Assembly: GCA_029260715.1 (NCBI GenBank)
Contig: JAJDCS010000039.1
Location: forward strand, 1-64,000
Direction of reading: 5' to 3'
Source of the DNA: Phycisphaeraceae bacterium
Lineage (GTDB): Bacteria; Planctomycetota; Phycisphaerae; Phycisphaerales; Phycisphaeraceae
Length of the DNA: 64,000 nt
The notes under the pieces are model-generated. The model was given only the letters and a program-made list of their open reading frames with translations, was not told where the DNA came from and did no database searches. Positions within the stretch are counted from its first letter, which is position 1; every line of letters begins with the position of its first letter. This document shows positions 1 through 9,050 of the stretch, one piece after another. The position numbers and the translations under genes were made by a program.

Positions 1-3000
1 CGCCGCTGGGCTACCGCCCACGCTCGGTACGGAATCGAACAGGTGACTCTGCCAGACCAACAGGTCCAGCCCGTTGACCAGGCCGTCAAGGTTGAAGTCG
101 CCTTGGTCCCATCCATCGCCGCTAAAAAGATTCGCCTGCCACGTCAGCAGGTCCAGCCCGTTGACGATGCCGTCTAGGTTCGCGTCGCCGGGGATCGCCG
201 CCACAAGCGTTAAACCGGTGTTGCCGTCGTAGTCGTATAGAGGGGCAAGCGTCATATTCGAGTTGATAAGCAGCCCGTTCATCTCATCAAACTCACCGCT
301 GCGCGCGGCGGCGGTGACGATGATGAACTCGTTGAAGTAATCGGGTGTAAAGCCGGGGGCCAGGACGATATCCAACTCGCCTGCGAGTGAGACGTCGCTG
401 GTGACGTTCACTTGGTCGTAGTCCGTGCCCGCCACGCCGCCACTGGCAGCTAATTCGACCGCGAGTGTTGAGTTGGCTTCAAAGACCGCGGCGCCCAGGC
501 CTAGCGTGCCGACGGAGGCGCCCGGTGCGACGGTGCCGCCGGCGTTGACGGTGGTGGTGCCTGCGGCGGAACCCGTGCCGCCGAGCGTGCCGCCGCTATT
601 GATGGTGACGCCGCCCGTGCCCGTGGCGGAGCCGGTGGTGTTGTTGGCTAGCAGCGTGCCTGCGTCGATGGTGGTGGGGCCGGTGTAGGTGTTAGCGTTG
701 GTGAGTGTGAAGGTGCCGGTGCCGATCTTGGTCAGCGAGCCTGTGCCGCTGAATGCTTCGGTGATGCGGCCGCTGAAGGTCGTGTTGTCGTTGTTGTCCC
801 CGACGCGCAGGTTGGTGCCCCCGGCGTTGGAGTTGCCAAAGTTCACAAAGCCTTGGCCGGATAGCGAGCCGATCGTTTCCGTGCCCACCCCCAAGAAAAA
901 CCTCAGGGAGGCGCCGCTGTCGACGGTCACGGCCGTCCCGTTGGGCAGCCGCTCGCTGGCGCCGCTGACGTCCAACGTGCCCTGCTGGACCGCGGTGGGG
1001 CCGGTGTAGGTGTTTTCGCCCAGGAGGTTGAGCACGGTGCCGGACCCTGATTTCGTCAACCCGCCGGCGCCGGAGATATTGCCCAGAAAGTTCTTAGACT
1101 TGGATTGATTGACGGTCAGCATGGTGGTGGGGAGCACGAGGCTGCCTCCGGTGCCCGACAGGCTTGACACCGTCTGGGTGGCGTTTTCAAATTTCAGCTC
1201 GCCGGCGTTGATTGTGATCGCTCCGGTCGGGGCCAGCGACCCGGTTGAGGCCACGACCAGCCGCCCGGAGTCCACGGTCGTGCCACCGGTGTACGTGTTC
1301 ACGCCCGTTAGCCGGATGCCGCCGATGCCCGCTCCGAAGAGTGGCCCGTCGGCGATTGTCAGGCCACGGGCCCCACCGCCATCGTTAATGGCCGCGAGGT
1401 TGGAAAAAAAGTTCGCCGGTCCGTCCGGGTTGTCAATGAAGATCGTCGCCGAGTTGTTCAGGTTGATCGCGCCCACAAAGTCCGTCACCCGCCCCAGCGT
1501 GAAACTCCCGTAGATGTCCAGTGTGTTAGACAACACGCGCGGCGCGGCCCCCGCCCGGATGCCCCCGCCGAACATCGACACCGTCGCCGACCCCAGCGCC
1601 GCGTTGCTGCCCACTTCGAGCGTGCCGTCATGAACCTCAATCACGCCGGTGAGCGTGTTGGTCTGGTTGAGGATCAACATCCCGCCGCCGGTTTTTACCA
1701 GTTGCCCAGAGCCAGAGATGACCCCGGCGTAAGTACCGAGAGCCGTCTGGTTGAATTCGAGTGTGGCGTTGTCGGCCACGCCGTTGGACGCGGGTAGGGA
1801 GTTGGTGTTGACTACCAGCTTGCCCCCGGAGACGGTGGTGCCTCCCTCGTAGGAGTTATTACCGGTAAGCGTCTGCGTCCCGGCTCCGGTCTTGGTCAAT
1901 GTGCCCGTGCCCTCTAGGGTGCCTGAAAAATCCCCCGACCCGCCAGCCGCGCCGACCGTGAGGTTCCCCAGGCTGATCACACCCGCGCCGCTGATCGCGT
2001 CCACCGTTTCGGTCGAGACGGACCAACGCCCGTCGGTGAGCACCTCCACGTCCGAGGTGTCGGGGATGTTGTGGTTGGTGGTTTGGTTGAGTATCGCTGA
2101 CTCGGCGTTCCCTATACCGTCGCCCACCTGGACGTTCCCGGCCATCGCGTCGACACCGCTGTTCTTGGACAGTTTAAGCGTCCCGTTGTTGATCTTGGTC
2201 AACCCCGTGTGCGTGTTGAAGAACGCACCGGAGAGGGTCTGCATGCCCGTGCCGGTCTTGGTGAACGTCCCGCCGAAGCCTTGGAGTCGGCCCGAGAACG
2301 TATTGCCCCCCCCGAACGAAATGCCCCCCCCGTTGTCCGCCCCCACCGTCAGGTTCCCTAGGTTGATCACACCCGAGCCGCCGACATCGTCCACCGTCTC
2401 GGTCGACACGATCCAGAGCCCATCGGAGTTTATAAACACGTCCGTGGTGTCGGGGATGTTGTGGTTGGTGGTTTGGGTGAGCACCGCGGTTCCGACGATT
2501 CCTGAACCGTCGCCGAGGATGACAGGTCCGGCTAGCGCGTTCACCCCGCTGTTTTTGGACAGTTGAAGTGTGCCATCAGCGACTGTCGTAAACCACGTGT
2601 TCGTGTTGGGAGCTGAGCCGGACAGGGTCATCGTCCCCGTGCCGGACTTTTGAAAGCTTCCTGACCCAGATATCACGCCCGAGAAGATAGTGTTGTTGTT
2701 ATTAAATCCGACAGCCGCGCCAGCGTTGAGCACCACGTTCCCGGCCCCCGATAGCCCCCCAAAATCCTCGGCAGCCGCGACACGCAGCGTTGCTCCGGAT
2801 GAGACGATGACCTCGGTGACGGACCCGACCGAGTTGCCGACACCGATTTCCAATGTCCCGGCTTCGACGTTCATGTTTCCAGTAAAGGAGCTGTTGTTCC
2901 CGGAGAGGGTCATGGTGCCCAAGCCTCGCTTGGTGAGGGGTTGCGCCCCAGACAGCGACCCGGAGAAGGTGGTGGTGTCGTTATTGACCCCGACAATCAT

Positions 3001-3687
3001 GACGCCATCGAGGATGGCGTTTCCGGCCCCGGCGAGGCTGCCGAAGCGGTCGCCCTCGGCCATGCGCAGGGTGGCTCCCGAGGCGACCGTGACCTTGGTA
3101 ATGTCGCCGAGTGAGTCGCTGACGCCGGCTTCCAAGGTCCCGTCGTTGACGAACACGTCGCCCGCAAAGGCGCTGTTGTCGCCCCTGAGCGCGAGCGTTC
3201 CGTTTCCGGTCTTGGTCAGAGAGTTTGGCACGCCTGCTTCGTGGGAGATGGCGCCATTAATCACAAGTGTGTTCGCCCCTTCGACAAGCCAAGTGCTGTC
3301 GGCCTGGATGCGGACGAGGGAATTGATGGTGTGGGTGGCGCCCCCCCCAGCGGGGACGTGGAGGGACAGGAACCCGCCCTGGAGCACGAGGAAGCTGCCC
3401 CCTGAGATGCTGTAGTTGGTATCGCTCTGAAAGGAAACCGAGTGGACCGCGCGGTTGTTGTCGAGATTGACATTTTTATTGGTAGTAAAGTTATCCGTAA
3501 AGAGCACGACGTCGCCAGGCCCACCGATAACGCCACCATCCCAGTTCGCTGGGGTGCTCCACAGATTATCGCCGCCGGTATCGTGCCAGAAGCGGTCCGC
3601 CGCGTGGGCGGGAACGGCGAGGGTGGCCACAAGCACCACACCACCGACGGCTGCACGGACGCGACGCAATGACAAAAATCGTTGCAT
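1..3687 (-). CDS. Giant autotransporter-associated beta-strand repeat protein with dockerin, C-terminus off window
   Basis: The minus strand is open from ATG at 3687 to the window edge, giving 1229 codons without a stop. The protein starts with a signal peptide (Arg-rich start, hydrophobic stretch, AHA cleavage-like site near residue 26). A long run of beta-helix repeats follows, with units such as NTYTGPTTIDAGTLL, typical of the autotransporter-associated beta-strand repeat family. Near the C-terminus is a dockerin-like pair of calcium loops (GDANLDGIVNGLDLL and GDFNLDGLVNGLDLL). The sequence breaks off at LFDSVPSVGGSPAA, just where the paralogues continue into VPEP and a PEP-CTERM anchor, so about 30 residues are probably missing. 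It is probably an exported, exosortase-processed surface protein. Its ligand is unknown. Confidence 0.88.
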   Translation of the reverse strand, partial: MQRFLSLRRVRAAVGGVVLVATLAVPAHAADRFWHDTGGDNLWSTPANWDGGVIGGPGDVVLFTDNFTTNKNVNLDNNRAVHSVSFQSDTNYSISGGSFLVLQGGFLSLHVPAGGGATHTINSLVRIQADSTWLVEGANTLVINGAISHEAGVPNSLTKTGNGTLALRGDNSAFAGDVFVNDGTLEAGVSDSLGDITKVTVASGATLRMAEGDRFGSLAGAGNAILDGVMIVGVNNDTTTFSGSLSGAQPLTKRGLGTMTLSGNNSSFTGNMNVEAGTLEIGVGNSVGSVTEVIVSSGATLRVAAAEDFGGLSGAGNVVLNAGAAVGFNNNNTIFSGVISGSGSFQKSGTGTMTLSGSAPNTNTWFTTVADGTLQLSKNSGVNALAGPVILGDGSGIVGTAVLTQTTNHNIPDTTDVFINSDGLWIVSTETVDDVGGSGVINLGNLTVGADNGGGISFGGGNTFSGRLQGFGGTFTKTGTGMQTLSGAFFNTHTGLTKINNGTLKLSKNSGVDAMAGNVQVGDGIGNAESAILNQTTNHNIPDTSDVEVLTDGRWSVSTETVDAISGAGVISLGNLTVGAAGGSGDFSGTLEGTGTLTKTGAGTQTLTGNNSYEGGTTVSGGKLVVNTNSLPASNGVADNATLEFNQTALGTYAGVISGSGQLVKTGGGMLILNQTNTLTGVIEVHDGTLEVGSNAALGSATVSMFGGGIRAGAAPRVLSNTLDIYGSFTLGRVTDFVGAINLNNSATIFIDNPDGPANFFSNLAAINDGGGARGLTIADGPLFGAGIGGIRLTGVNTYTGGTTVDSGRLVVASTGSLAPTGAITINAGELKFENATQTVSSLSGTGGSLVLPTTMLTVNQSKSKNFLGNISGAGGLTKSGSGTVLNLLGENTYTGPTAVQQGTLDVSGASERLPNGTAVTVDSGASLRFFLGVGTETIGSLSGQGFVNFGNSNAGGTNLRVGDNNDNTTFSGRITEAFSGTGSLTKIGTGTFTLTNANTYTGPTTIDAGTLLANNTTGSATGTGGVTINSGGTLGGTGSAAGTTTVNAGGTVAPGASVGTLGLGAAVFEANSTLAVELAASGGVAGTDYDQVNVTSDVSLAGELDIVLAPGFTPDYFNEFIIVTAAARSGEFDEMNGLLINSNMTLAPLYDYDGNTGLTLVAAIPGDANLDGIVNGLDLLTWQANLFSGDGWDQGDFNLDGLVNGLDLLVWQSHLFDSVPSVGGSPAA

Positions 3688-3920
3688 AACGGGGTTACTC
3701 CACAACAACAAGCCGAACTGAACGGTTGAAAATACCCGGGCGAGAACAACCCGAAAAGCGGTGCCTACATACACGCGCGACGCCCGACCCGCCCGAACAG
3801 AAACCTCCTGGGGGTGTCAGGCAAGATGAGCCTGAAGATATTTAGCCGACACTTAGCGGACAAGCCGCTGTTGAAACCGTCTCAAAATGATGGTGAACCG
3901 TGCTTTTACGACCCAAAGCT

Positions 3921-3959
3921 ATTGTAGTAGCAAGTGAAACCCCCACCAAGGTTTTTTAC
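3921..3959 (-). promoter_or_regulatory. Sigma70-type promoter of the beta-strand repeat gene, with shared T-rich element
   Basis: Read on the minus strand there is TTGGTG, a 17-base spacer and TACAAT (-35 at 3949-3944, -10 at 3926-3921). The -35 box lies at the end of GTAAAAAACCTTGG (3959-3946). The identical 14-mer overlaps the -35 box of the paralogous gene at 12257. The leader to the ATG at 3687 is about 225 bases. Confidence 0.6.
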
Positions 3960-4147
3960 TATTTTTCAATCTATTTTGATCGATCTGCCCCTCACACCGC
4001 GGTCAAGACGCTCAAGCTCACCCAGCTTAACGCGTGGGGAGCGGATTGGGCCCGTGCGGCTGCCCACGGTGAACGACGATGCCTATAGCGTTTTTCTGTT
4101 TCGTGTACGGCTGTTTAGTTTCGAGATCGATCCTTTGCCTCATGCGG

Positions 4148-4173
4148 GACCGCTCCCTGACGGTCGCGGCTCG
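4148..4173 (-). repeat. Dispersed 26-bp repeat, CGAGCCG...GGAGCGGTC family, copy 1
   Basis: Read on the minus strand this 26-mer begins CGAGCCGCGACCGTC and ends AGGGAGCGGTC. It is identical to 54821-54846 on the plus strand, which lies inside a reading frame of the sdh operon. It shares both ends with the longer palindromic copies at 16563 and 16977. Confidence 0.75.
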
Positions 4174-4305
4174 TCGTGAAACCGTACACCAAATTGAAAA
4201 ATGCCCTAAATTGCAATGAAAAATCGTTTTTTCTCTCTACCACCGGTAAGCCGAGTTGTATTTTTTATTGGCGATTTTGAGACAGACCGCCCCCATGGCA
4301 GGGCT

Positions 4306-5208
4306 TTACGCCAGCGCCGCCGACCCTGCGATGATTTCTGATAGCTCCGTGGTGATCGCGGCTTGGCGGGCGCGGTTGTACTGGCGGGTGAGGTCTTTGC
4401 CCATCTTGCCGGCGCTGTCGGTGGCGGACTTCATGGCTACCATGCGCGCGATGTGCTCGCTCACAGCGGCTTCGTTGAAGCACTGGAAGAGCTGCGTCTT
4501 AACGGTGATGGGCAGCAACTCGTTGAGCAGCTCCTCGGGCTTCGGTGAGAAATCATAAATCGCTTCGCCCCCGGCCCCGGAAATTGCGTCGGAAGTTTTT
4601 CCTGAAGTTGGCTTGTCTTGTCCGGACACGCGTTGCATCGGTAGGAGCGTCAGCGCCACCGGGCTTTGCCGGCCGGCCGAGTGGAACGCCATGTAGACCA
4701 CCTCCACCGCGTCGTACACGCCTTCGGTGAAGGCCTTGATGTACCCACCCGCCAGCCGCTCGACCTCTAGGTACTCGGGTTTGTCCGTGAAGTGGCTGTG
4801 GAATGCCGCCGTCTGCACCCCGGCGAACTTGAAGTAGGCCATCGCTTTTTTGCCCACGACTTCCAGATCGACCTTCTGTCCGGCGTGCTCGCGCATTTTG
4901 CTCATGGCTGTGCGCAGCACGTTGGCGTTGTACCCACCGCACAGCCCGCGGTTGGAGGTGATGACCAACACCAGCCGCTTGCCCACCGCCTGGGCCGGGG
5001 CCTTGAGCAGCGCGTGCTCCACCGACCCGCCTGCCGCGGATAGCTCGCCCACCAACTCGGCGATCTTGCGCGTGTAGGCTTGCGCCTCGGTCGCCCGGCG
5101 CTGCGAGGCTTGGAACTTGGCCGTGGCGATCATCTGCATGGTCTTGGTGATCCGGCGGATATTGGCCACCGCCTTCATCCGGTTCTTGATCTCGCGTGTC
5201 TTGCCCAT
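4306..5208 (-). CDS. atpG: ATP synthase F1 gamma subunit
   Basis: The 300-residue protein is the central rotor stalk of F1F0 ATP synthase, acting at the inner face of the cytoplasmic membrane. The N-terminal helix MGKTREIKNRMKAVANIRRI, the core motif ITSNRGLCGGYNANV (about residues 95-109) and the C-terminal helix QYNRARQAAITTELSEII are all family-typical. The frame is open upstream to 5244, but family alignment favours ATG at 5208. No clear Shine-Dalgarno precedes it. Oddly, no other atp gene is nearby: a membrane protein lies upstream on the other strand and a surface protein gene lies downstream. The subunit is probably the housekeeping one, encoded away from the rest of the complex; a second gamma copy elsewhere cannot be excluded. 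Confidence 0.95.
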   Translation of the reverse strand: MGKTREIKNRMKAVANIRRITKTMQMIATAKFQASQRRATEAQAYTRKIAELVGELSAAGGSVEHALLKAPAQAVGKRLVLVITSNRGLCGGYNANVLRTAMSKMREHAGQKVDLEVVGKKAMAYFKFAGVQTAAFHSHFTDKPEYLEVERLAGGYIKAFTEGVYDAVEVVYMAFHSAGRQSPVALTLLPMQRVSGQDKPTSGKTSDAISGAGGEAIYDFSPKPEELLNELLPITVKTQLFQCFNEAAVSEHIARMVAMKSATDSAGKMGKDLTRQYNRARQAAITTELSEIIAGSAALA

Positions 5209-5280
5209 GGTTGGGTATGATAACCGGTGAACGGACGACGGCAATCGCCAGCCGCCAATTGAACCCCGGAGGTGCTTCTT

Positions 5281-5904
5281 ATGCCCCTAACCCCGTCACA
5301 ACCCGCTCGCCTGCCCTGGCCTGTCATCGCGTTCACGCTGCTCTATATGTCCGCGGCCATCCTGGTGTCGCTCGTGACCGAGAACACCGAGTTCATGTTC
5401 TACGTCGCGGTCATGATCGTGCTGATCGCGGTGGTCAGCGTGGTGCACCTGCGTGTGAGCCTCAGCCAAGCAGTGCTGTGGGCGCTGAGCGTCTGGGGCA
5501 TGCTGCACATGGCGGGCGGGCTGGTGCCGGCGCCCCCGGACTGGCCGATCGACGGGGACATACGTGTGCTGTATAGCCTCTGGCTGGTCCCCGATATGCT
5601 CAAGTACGACCACGTCGTCCACGCCTACGGGTTCGGCGTGACCACTTGGGTCTGCTGGGAAACACTCCAACGCGGACTGGCGCTGGTGGGCATGAACCTG
5701 CGTCCGACCTTCGGGCTGATGGTCCTGTGCGCTGCTGCGGGGCTGGGCTTTGGCGCGCTCAATGAAGTGGTCGAGTTCTTCGCTACGCTCACCGTCCCTG
5801 AAACCAACGTCGGCGGGTACGAAAACACCGGGTGGGACCTCGTCGCCAACACCGTCGGCTGTACCGTGGCTGCGATCATCATCTGGCTACAGGGCCAAAG
5901 CTGA
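5281..5904 (+). CDS. DUF2238/YjdF-like integral membrane protein
   Basis: The protein has 207 residues and about six hydrophobic segments. The ATG at 5281 is preceded by GGAGG eight bases upstream; an in-frame GTG at 5272 overlaps that site and is rejected. Family-like features are the polar stretch DHVVHAYGFGVTT and the later FGALNEVVEFFAT and GGYENTGWDLVANTVG segments, with conserved acidic and His residues inside membrane helices. Its function is unknown in the family. It converges with the PEP-CTERM gene ending at 5879, overlapping it tail to tail by 26 bases. It is divergent from atpG, so the 72-base gap must hold both starts. Confidence 0.75.
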   Translation: MPLTPSQPARLPWPVIAFTLLYMSAAILVSLVTENTEFMFYVAVMIVLIAVVSVVHLRVSLSQAVLWALSVWGMLHMAGGLVPAPPDWPIDGDIRVLYSLWLVPDMLKYDHVVHAYGFGVTTWVCWETLQRGLALVGMNLRPTFGLMVLCAAAGLGFGALNEVVEFFATLTVPETNVGGYENTGWDLVANTVGCTVAAIIIWLQGQS

Positions 5905-8900
5905 AACCCCGCCGCCGCAACAACAGCGCCGCGCCCCCCACCGCCAGCAGCCACACCGCGCCCGGCTCGGGCACGCTTTGCGCCGCCGCCACCGCTCCGC
6001 CGCCCAGGCTCTGCACGGAGTCGAACAGGTGGCTCTGCCAGGTCAAAAGGTCAAGCCCGTTGACCAGGCCGTCCAGGTTGAAGTCGCCCTGCACCCACTG
6101 ATCGCCGCTGAACAGGTTCGACTGCCACCGCAGCAGGTCCAGCCCGTTCACAATCCCGTCGAGGTTCGCGTCGCCGGGGATCGCCGCCACCAACGTCAGA
6201 CCAATGTTGCCCTCGTAGTCGTACACCGGCGCAAGCGTCATGTCGGGGTTGATAAGCAGCCCGTTCATCTGCCCAAACTCGCCGCTGCGCGAGCCGGCTG
6301 TGATCACGACAAATTCGTCAAGGTACGACGGCATGAACCCGTTGATTAGAAAGACGTCCAGATCGCCGCCGCCGAGCGATACGTTTTGAGTGATGTTGAT
6401 CTGGTCGTACTGGTCGCCCGGCGTGGTGCCACCAAGCTCGATTTCAACGGTGTTGGTTTGCGGAAAAATGGCGTTGCCCCCGATGTTAATCGCAGCGGGG
6501 CTGTTGCCCGGGCTGAAACCGCCTGAGAAAATGATGTTGCCATCGAAGCTGCCGATGCCCGACACGTCGCCGGTGAACTCGATCGCGTCGCCCGCGTCGG
6601 GCCCGACGCCTTCCACGTAACCCTGATTAATAAAGTCGCCGTTGATCACGCCGTAGCCCGCCACATTCTTGCCCTGCTCAAGCAGGGACCCGTTGACCGC
6701 CGTGAGCGTGCCGGGGCTGGCCAACGTGGATTGATCCCCGATCGTGGTCAGCGACCCCAGCACCGCGGCATTTGCGTCCAAGATTTCTACCAGGTGATCC
6801 CCCACCACCAACTCGCCATCACTGAAGAACCCCGCCACAGACGCGGCATCACCGAGCGCCAGATCGCCCGTAGCCATGACCGTCGTGCCGCTCTGAGCGG
6901 CGATGCGCCCGGTGATCGCGCCGTGAGCCAGGATGCTGTTACCCACCGGCACCGCAGCGCCGTTGGGCACGCTGAGCGTGCCGCCCGCGATCGTCGTGAA
7001 TTGCCCGATGTTGAAAAACCCGGCCTTGAGCAGCGTCACCGTGTGCGCCCCCACGTTCAGCGGGCCGGTCAGCGTTAAACCCGTGAAGCTGGTTGGATCG
7101 CCGAGTGTCAACGACCCCTCCGCCGTGACAGTGCCGTGGGCGACCACGTCGCCTGCGAGCGTGCCGTGGCCCGAGAAGTCGGTGACGCCCAGGTCGATCT
7201 TGTCAGCCGATACGGTGCCGCCGTCCAGGTCCAGCGCGGTGACTGGCCCCGCCCCGGTTAGGTCGAGCGTGCCCGTGTAATCAACCGAGCCAGACACATG
7301 CATCAACGGCGTGGTGATCGTGCCCGTATCAACTTCGACTGTGGCATTGTCCCACACGCGTAGTTGGCCGCCAATGGTCACCGCACCGCCCGTGTTGATC
7401 GTTAGCTCAGCGGTGCCCCCGGCGGTGGTTTCGTTGCCGCCCAAATACACCGACCCGGCGTTGTTCCACTGGGCGGTGCCGCCAGCCAAACTCTGCATCA
7501 GCAACTCCGAGTGCTGCCCAGCAGCGGCGGATACAAACGCGTTGTCGTTCGAGGCGACACCCTGCTCCGAAACGACCAGCTGCGCCCCCGCCCCACCGAC
7601 GCTGCCCATGTTGATGTCACCCGTGACGGTCAGTGTGCTGCCTAAGCCTTCAACAGCAAGCGGGATAGTGCCCGTGCCGCCAATCTCTACGCTATCGCTG
7701 TTGACATCTCCGTCGCGGACGATAAACAGCAACCCGTTGCCGGTTGGCCCCACGCGCAGTGTGTCCGACACATTCAGCGTCATGTCCTCGCCCACCACGA
7801 ACACAAACCCCGTGGGTGAGTTGGCGTCGGCAGTGAAGTCGCCGTTAGTGATGTTGACCGTGCCGGCCGTCCAGTTGAGCGTGCCGGCGCCGCCCGCCAG
7901 GGAGCTGGCATTCACCACCGCGAACTCGCCGTCGATGTTCAGCTTGCCCCCCGCATCAATGGTGAGTTGGCCACCCACATCAAGCGTAGCCTGGTTGATC
8001 ACATCGACCGTCCCGGTTGACCGTATCACCATATTGTCGTCTACCTCGACCGAGGTGTTGAGGCCGTTGGGGAGGAGGTCTTCGAGGGTCAGGCGCGCGG
8101 AGCCGCCGGTTGCGATGGCGGTGCCGCCGACATACAGCGCGGCGTTGTTAATCCACCGGCCGTCGTTCAGGGTCACGGTTGAGCTGTGCCCCGGGATGGT
8201 CGCGATGAAGGCGTCGCCTTGGTTGCTGACGATCCCGCTGTCCGCGATGGTCATGTTCGCCGTGCCGTGCGCGCCCACGGTTAGCGTGCCGCTGTTATCC
8301 CACCGGCTGGAACCGTCGGACACCGTCACGGTCCCGCTTGAGCCGGGCAGGAACCCGACCAACCCCAAAGAATTGGACATCTCTCCGCCGTCGCTGAGGA
8401 TCATCGTCCCTTGGCCGCTGCTGCCCACGATGGTGAATTGCGAGTTGATCCACTCGGCGTGGTTGGTGATCTCCAGTATGCCTTTGGTGCCGGCGGCGCT
8501 GCCGATGTGTACAGCGGCGCTGGTGCTCACCTGGGCGTCTTCTCCGGCTGCGGGGAAACTCTCGGTGTCGCCCTGGACTGTGAGCTTCGCGGCTAAAGAG
8601 GCGCCGGCACTGCTGCTGATGTTGGCCGCGATGCCGGTGGTGGTGTCGAGAGTGTACACATAACCAAACTCGAGGTTCCCGAATTGACCGGCTTCTTCTT
8701 CGTATAAGTCGAACGTGACGCTGCCCGCCCGGACCTCGAAATTGTTGTTGGTGACGTTGCTGTGGATCCGAGTCGTGTAGCCCCCCAGCACGTCGAACAC
8801 AGCCGTGTCGTTCCCGTCGTTGGGCGGGCCGCCGCCGGGCGTCCAGTTGCTTGCAGAAGTAAAACCACCGGTAGATGGTGTCGCCCAGTGAAAGACCGTG

Positions 8901-8974
8901 CCTTGGGTGGCCGCAACCGCGAAACCAAACACAGCCGCGAAAGCAACCCACGAACAGTTGGCCAAATGTTTCAT
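5879..8974 (-). CDS. PEP-CTERM surface protein with T5SS/PEP-CTERM-type repeats and dockerin
   Basis: This 1031-residue exported protein has a signal peptide at residues 1-24 and a first domain typical of the group (FHWATPSTGGFTSASNW, GGGPPNDGNDTAVFD). Repeats rich in Gly, Thr and Asn follow, such as GTVTVSDGSSRWDNSGTLTV, resembling the T5SS/PEP-CTERM-associated repeat. A two-loop dockerin-like segment lies at about 928-983, and the C-terminus is VPEPGAVWLLAVGG, hydrophobic residues and RRRG. GGGGGAGGAG stands nine bases before the ATG. It lies 76 bases downstream of the next paralogue and has no obvious promoter in that gap, so it may be co-transcribed with it. The dockerin/PEP-CTERM tail is almost residue-identical to that of the neighbour. 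Confidence 0.9.
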   Translation of the reverse strand: MKHLANCSWVAFAAVFGFAVAATQGTVFHWATPSTGGFTSASNWTPGGGPPNDGNDTAVFDVLGGYTTRIHSNVTNNNFEVRAGSVTFDLYEEEAGQFGNLEFGYVYTLDTTTGIAANISSSAGASLAAKLTVQGDTESFPAAGEDAQVSTSAAVHIGSAAGTKGILEITNHAEWINSQFTIVGSSGQGTMILSDGGEMSNSLGLVGFLPGSSGTVTVSDGSSRWDNSGTLTVGAHGTANMTIADSGIVSNQGDAFIATIPGHSSTVTLNDGRWINNAALYVGGTAIATGGSARLTLEDLLPNGLNTSVEVDDNMVIRSTGTVDVINQATLDVGGQLTIDAGGKLNIDGEFAVVNASSLAGGAGTLNWTAGTVNITNGDFTADANSPTGFVFVVGEDMTLNVSDTLRVGPTGNGLLFIVRDGDVNSDSVEIGGTGTIPLAVEGLGSTLTVTGDINMGSVGGAGAQLVVSEQGVASNDNAFVSAAAGQHSELLMQSLAGGTAQWNNAGSVYLGGNETTAGGTAELTINTGGAVTIGGQLRVWDNATVEVDTGTITTPLMHVSGSVDYTGTLDLTGAGPVTALDLDGGTVSADKIDLGVTDFSGHGTLAGDVVAHGTVTAEGSLTLGDPTSFTGLTLTGPLNVGAHTVTLLKAGFFNIGQFTTIAGGTLSVPNGAAVPVGNSILAHGAITGRIAAQSGTTVMATGDLALGDAASVAGFFSDGELVVGDHLVEILDANAAVLGSLTTIGDQSTLASPGTLTAVNGSLLEQGKNVAGYGVINGDFINQGYVEGVGPDAGDAIEFTGDVSGIGSFDGNIIFSGGFSPGNSPAAINIGGNAIFPQTNTVEIELGGTTPGDQYDQINITQNVSLGGGDLDVFLINGFMPSYLDEFVVITAGSRSGEFGQMNGLLINPDMTLAPVYDYEGNIGLTLVAAIPGDANLDGIVNGLDLLRWQSNLFSGDQWVQGDFNLDGLVNGLDLLTWQSHLFDSVQSLGGGAVAAAQSVPEPGAVWLLAVGGAALLLRRRGFSFGPVAR

Positions 8975-9050
8975 CAGAAAAATCTCCTCCCCCGATTTTT
9001 ATCTGTGGTTACCCAGCGAACACGCCGGTGCAGGTTCAATGATTCATATT

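Larger units (their letters stand above)
3688..4305. other. Intergenic region, 618 bp, no gene seen
   Basis: Between the start of the beta-strand repeat gene and the stop of atpG. It holds the minus-strand promoter (3921-3959) and one copy of a dispersed repeat (4148-4173). The remaining short reading frames show no family features and no ribosome-binding sites worth noting. Confidence 0.6.

Noticed and set aside
7311-8663. Plus-strand frame of 450 codons opposite a PEP-CTERM gene
   Set aside because: The translation is Pro/Ser/Thr/Val monotony, the mirror of Gly/Thr/Asn repeats; no ribosome-binding site.
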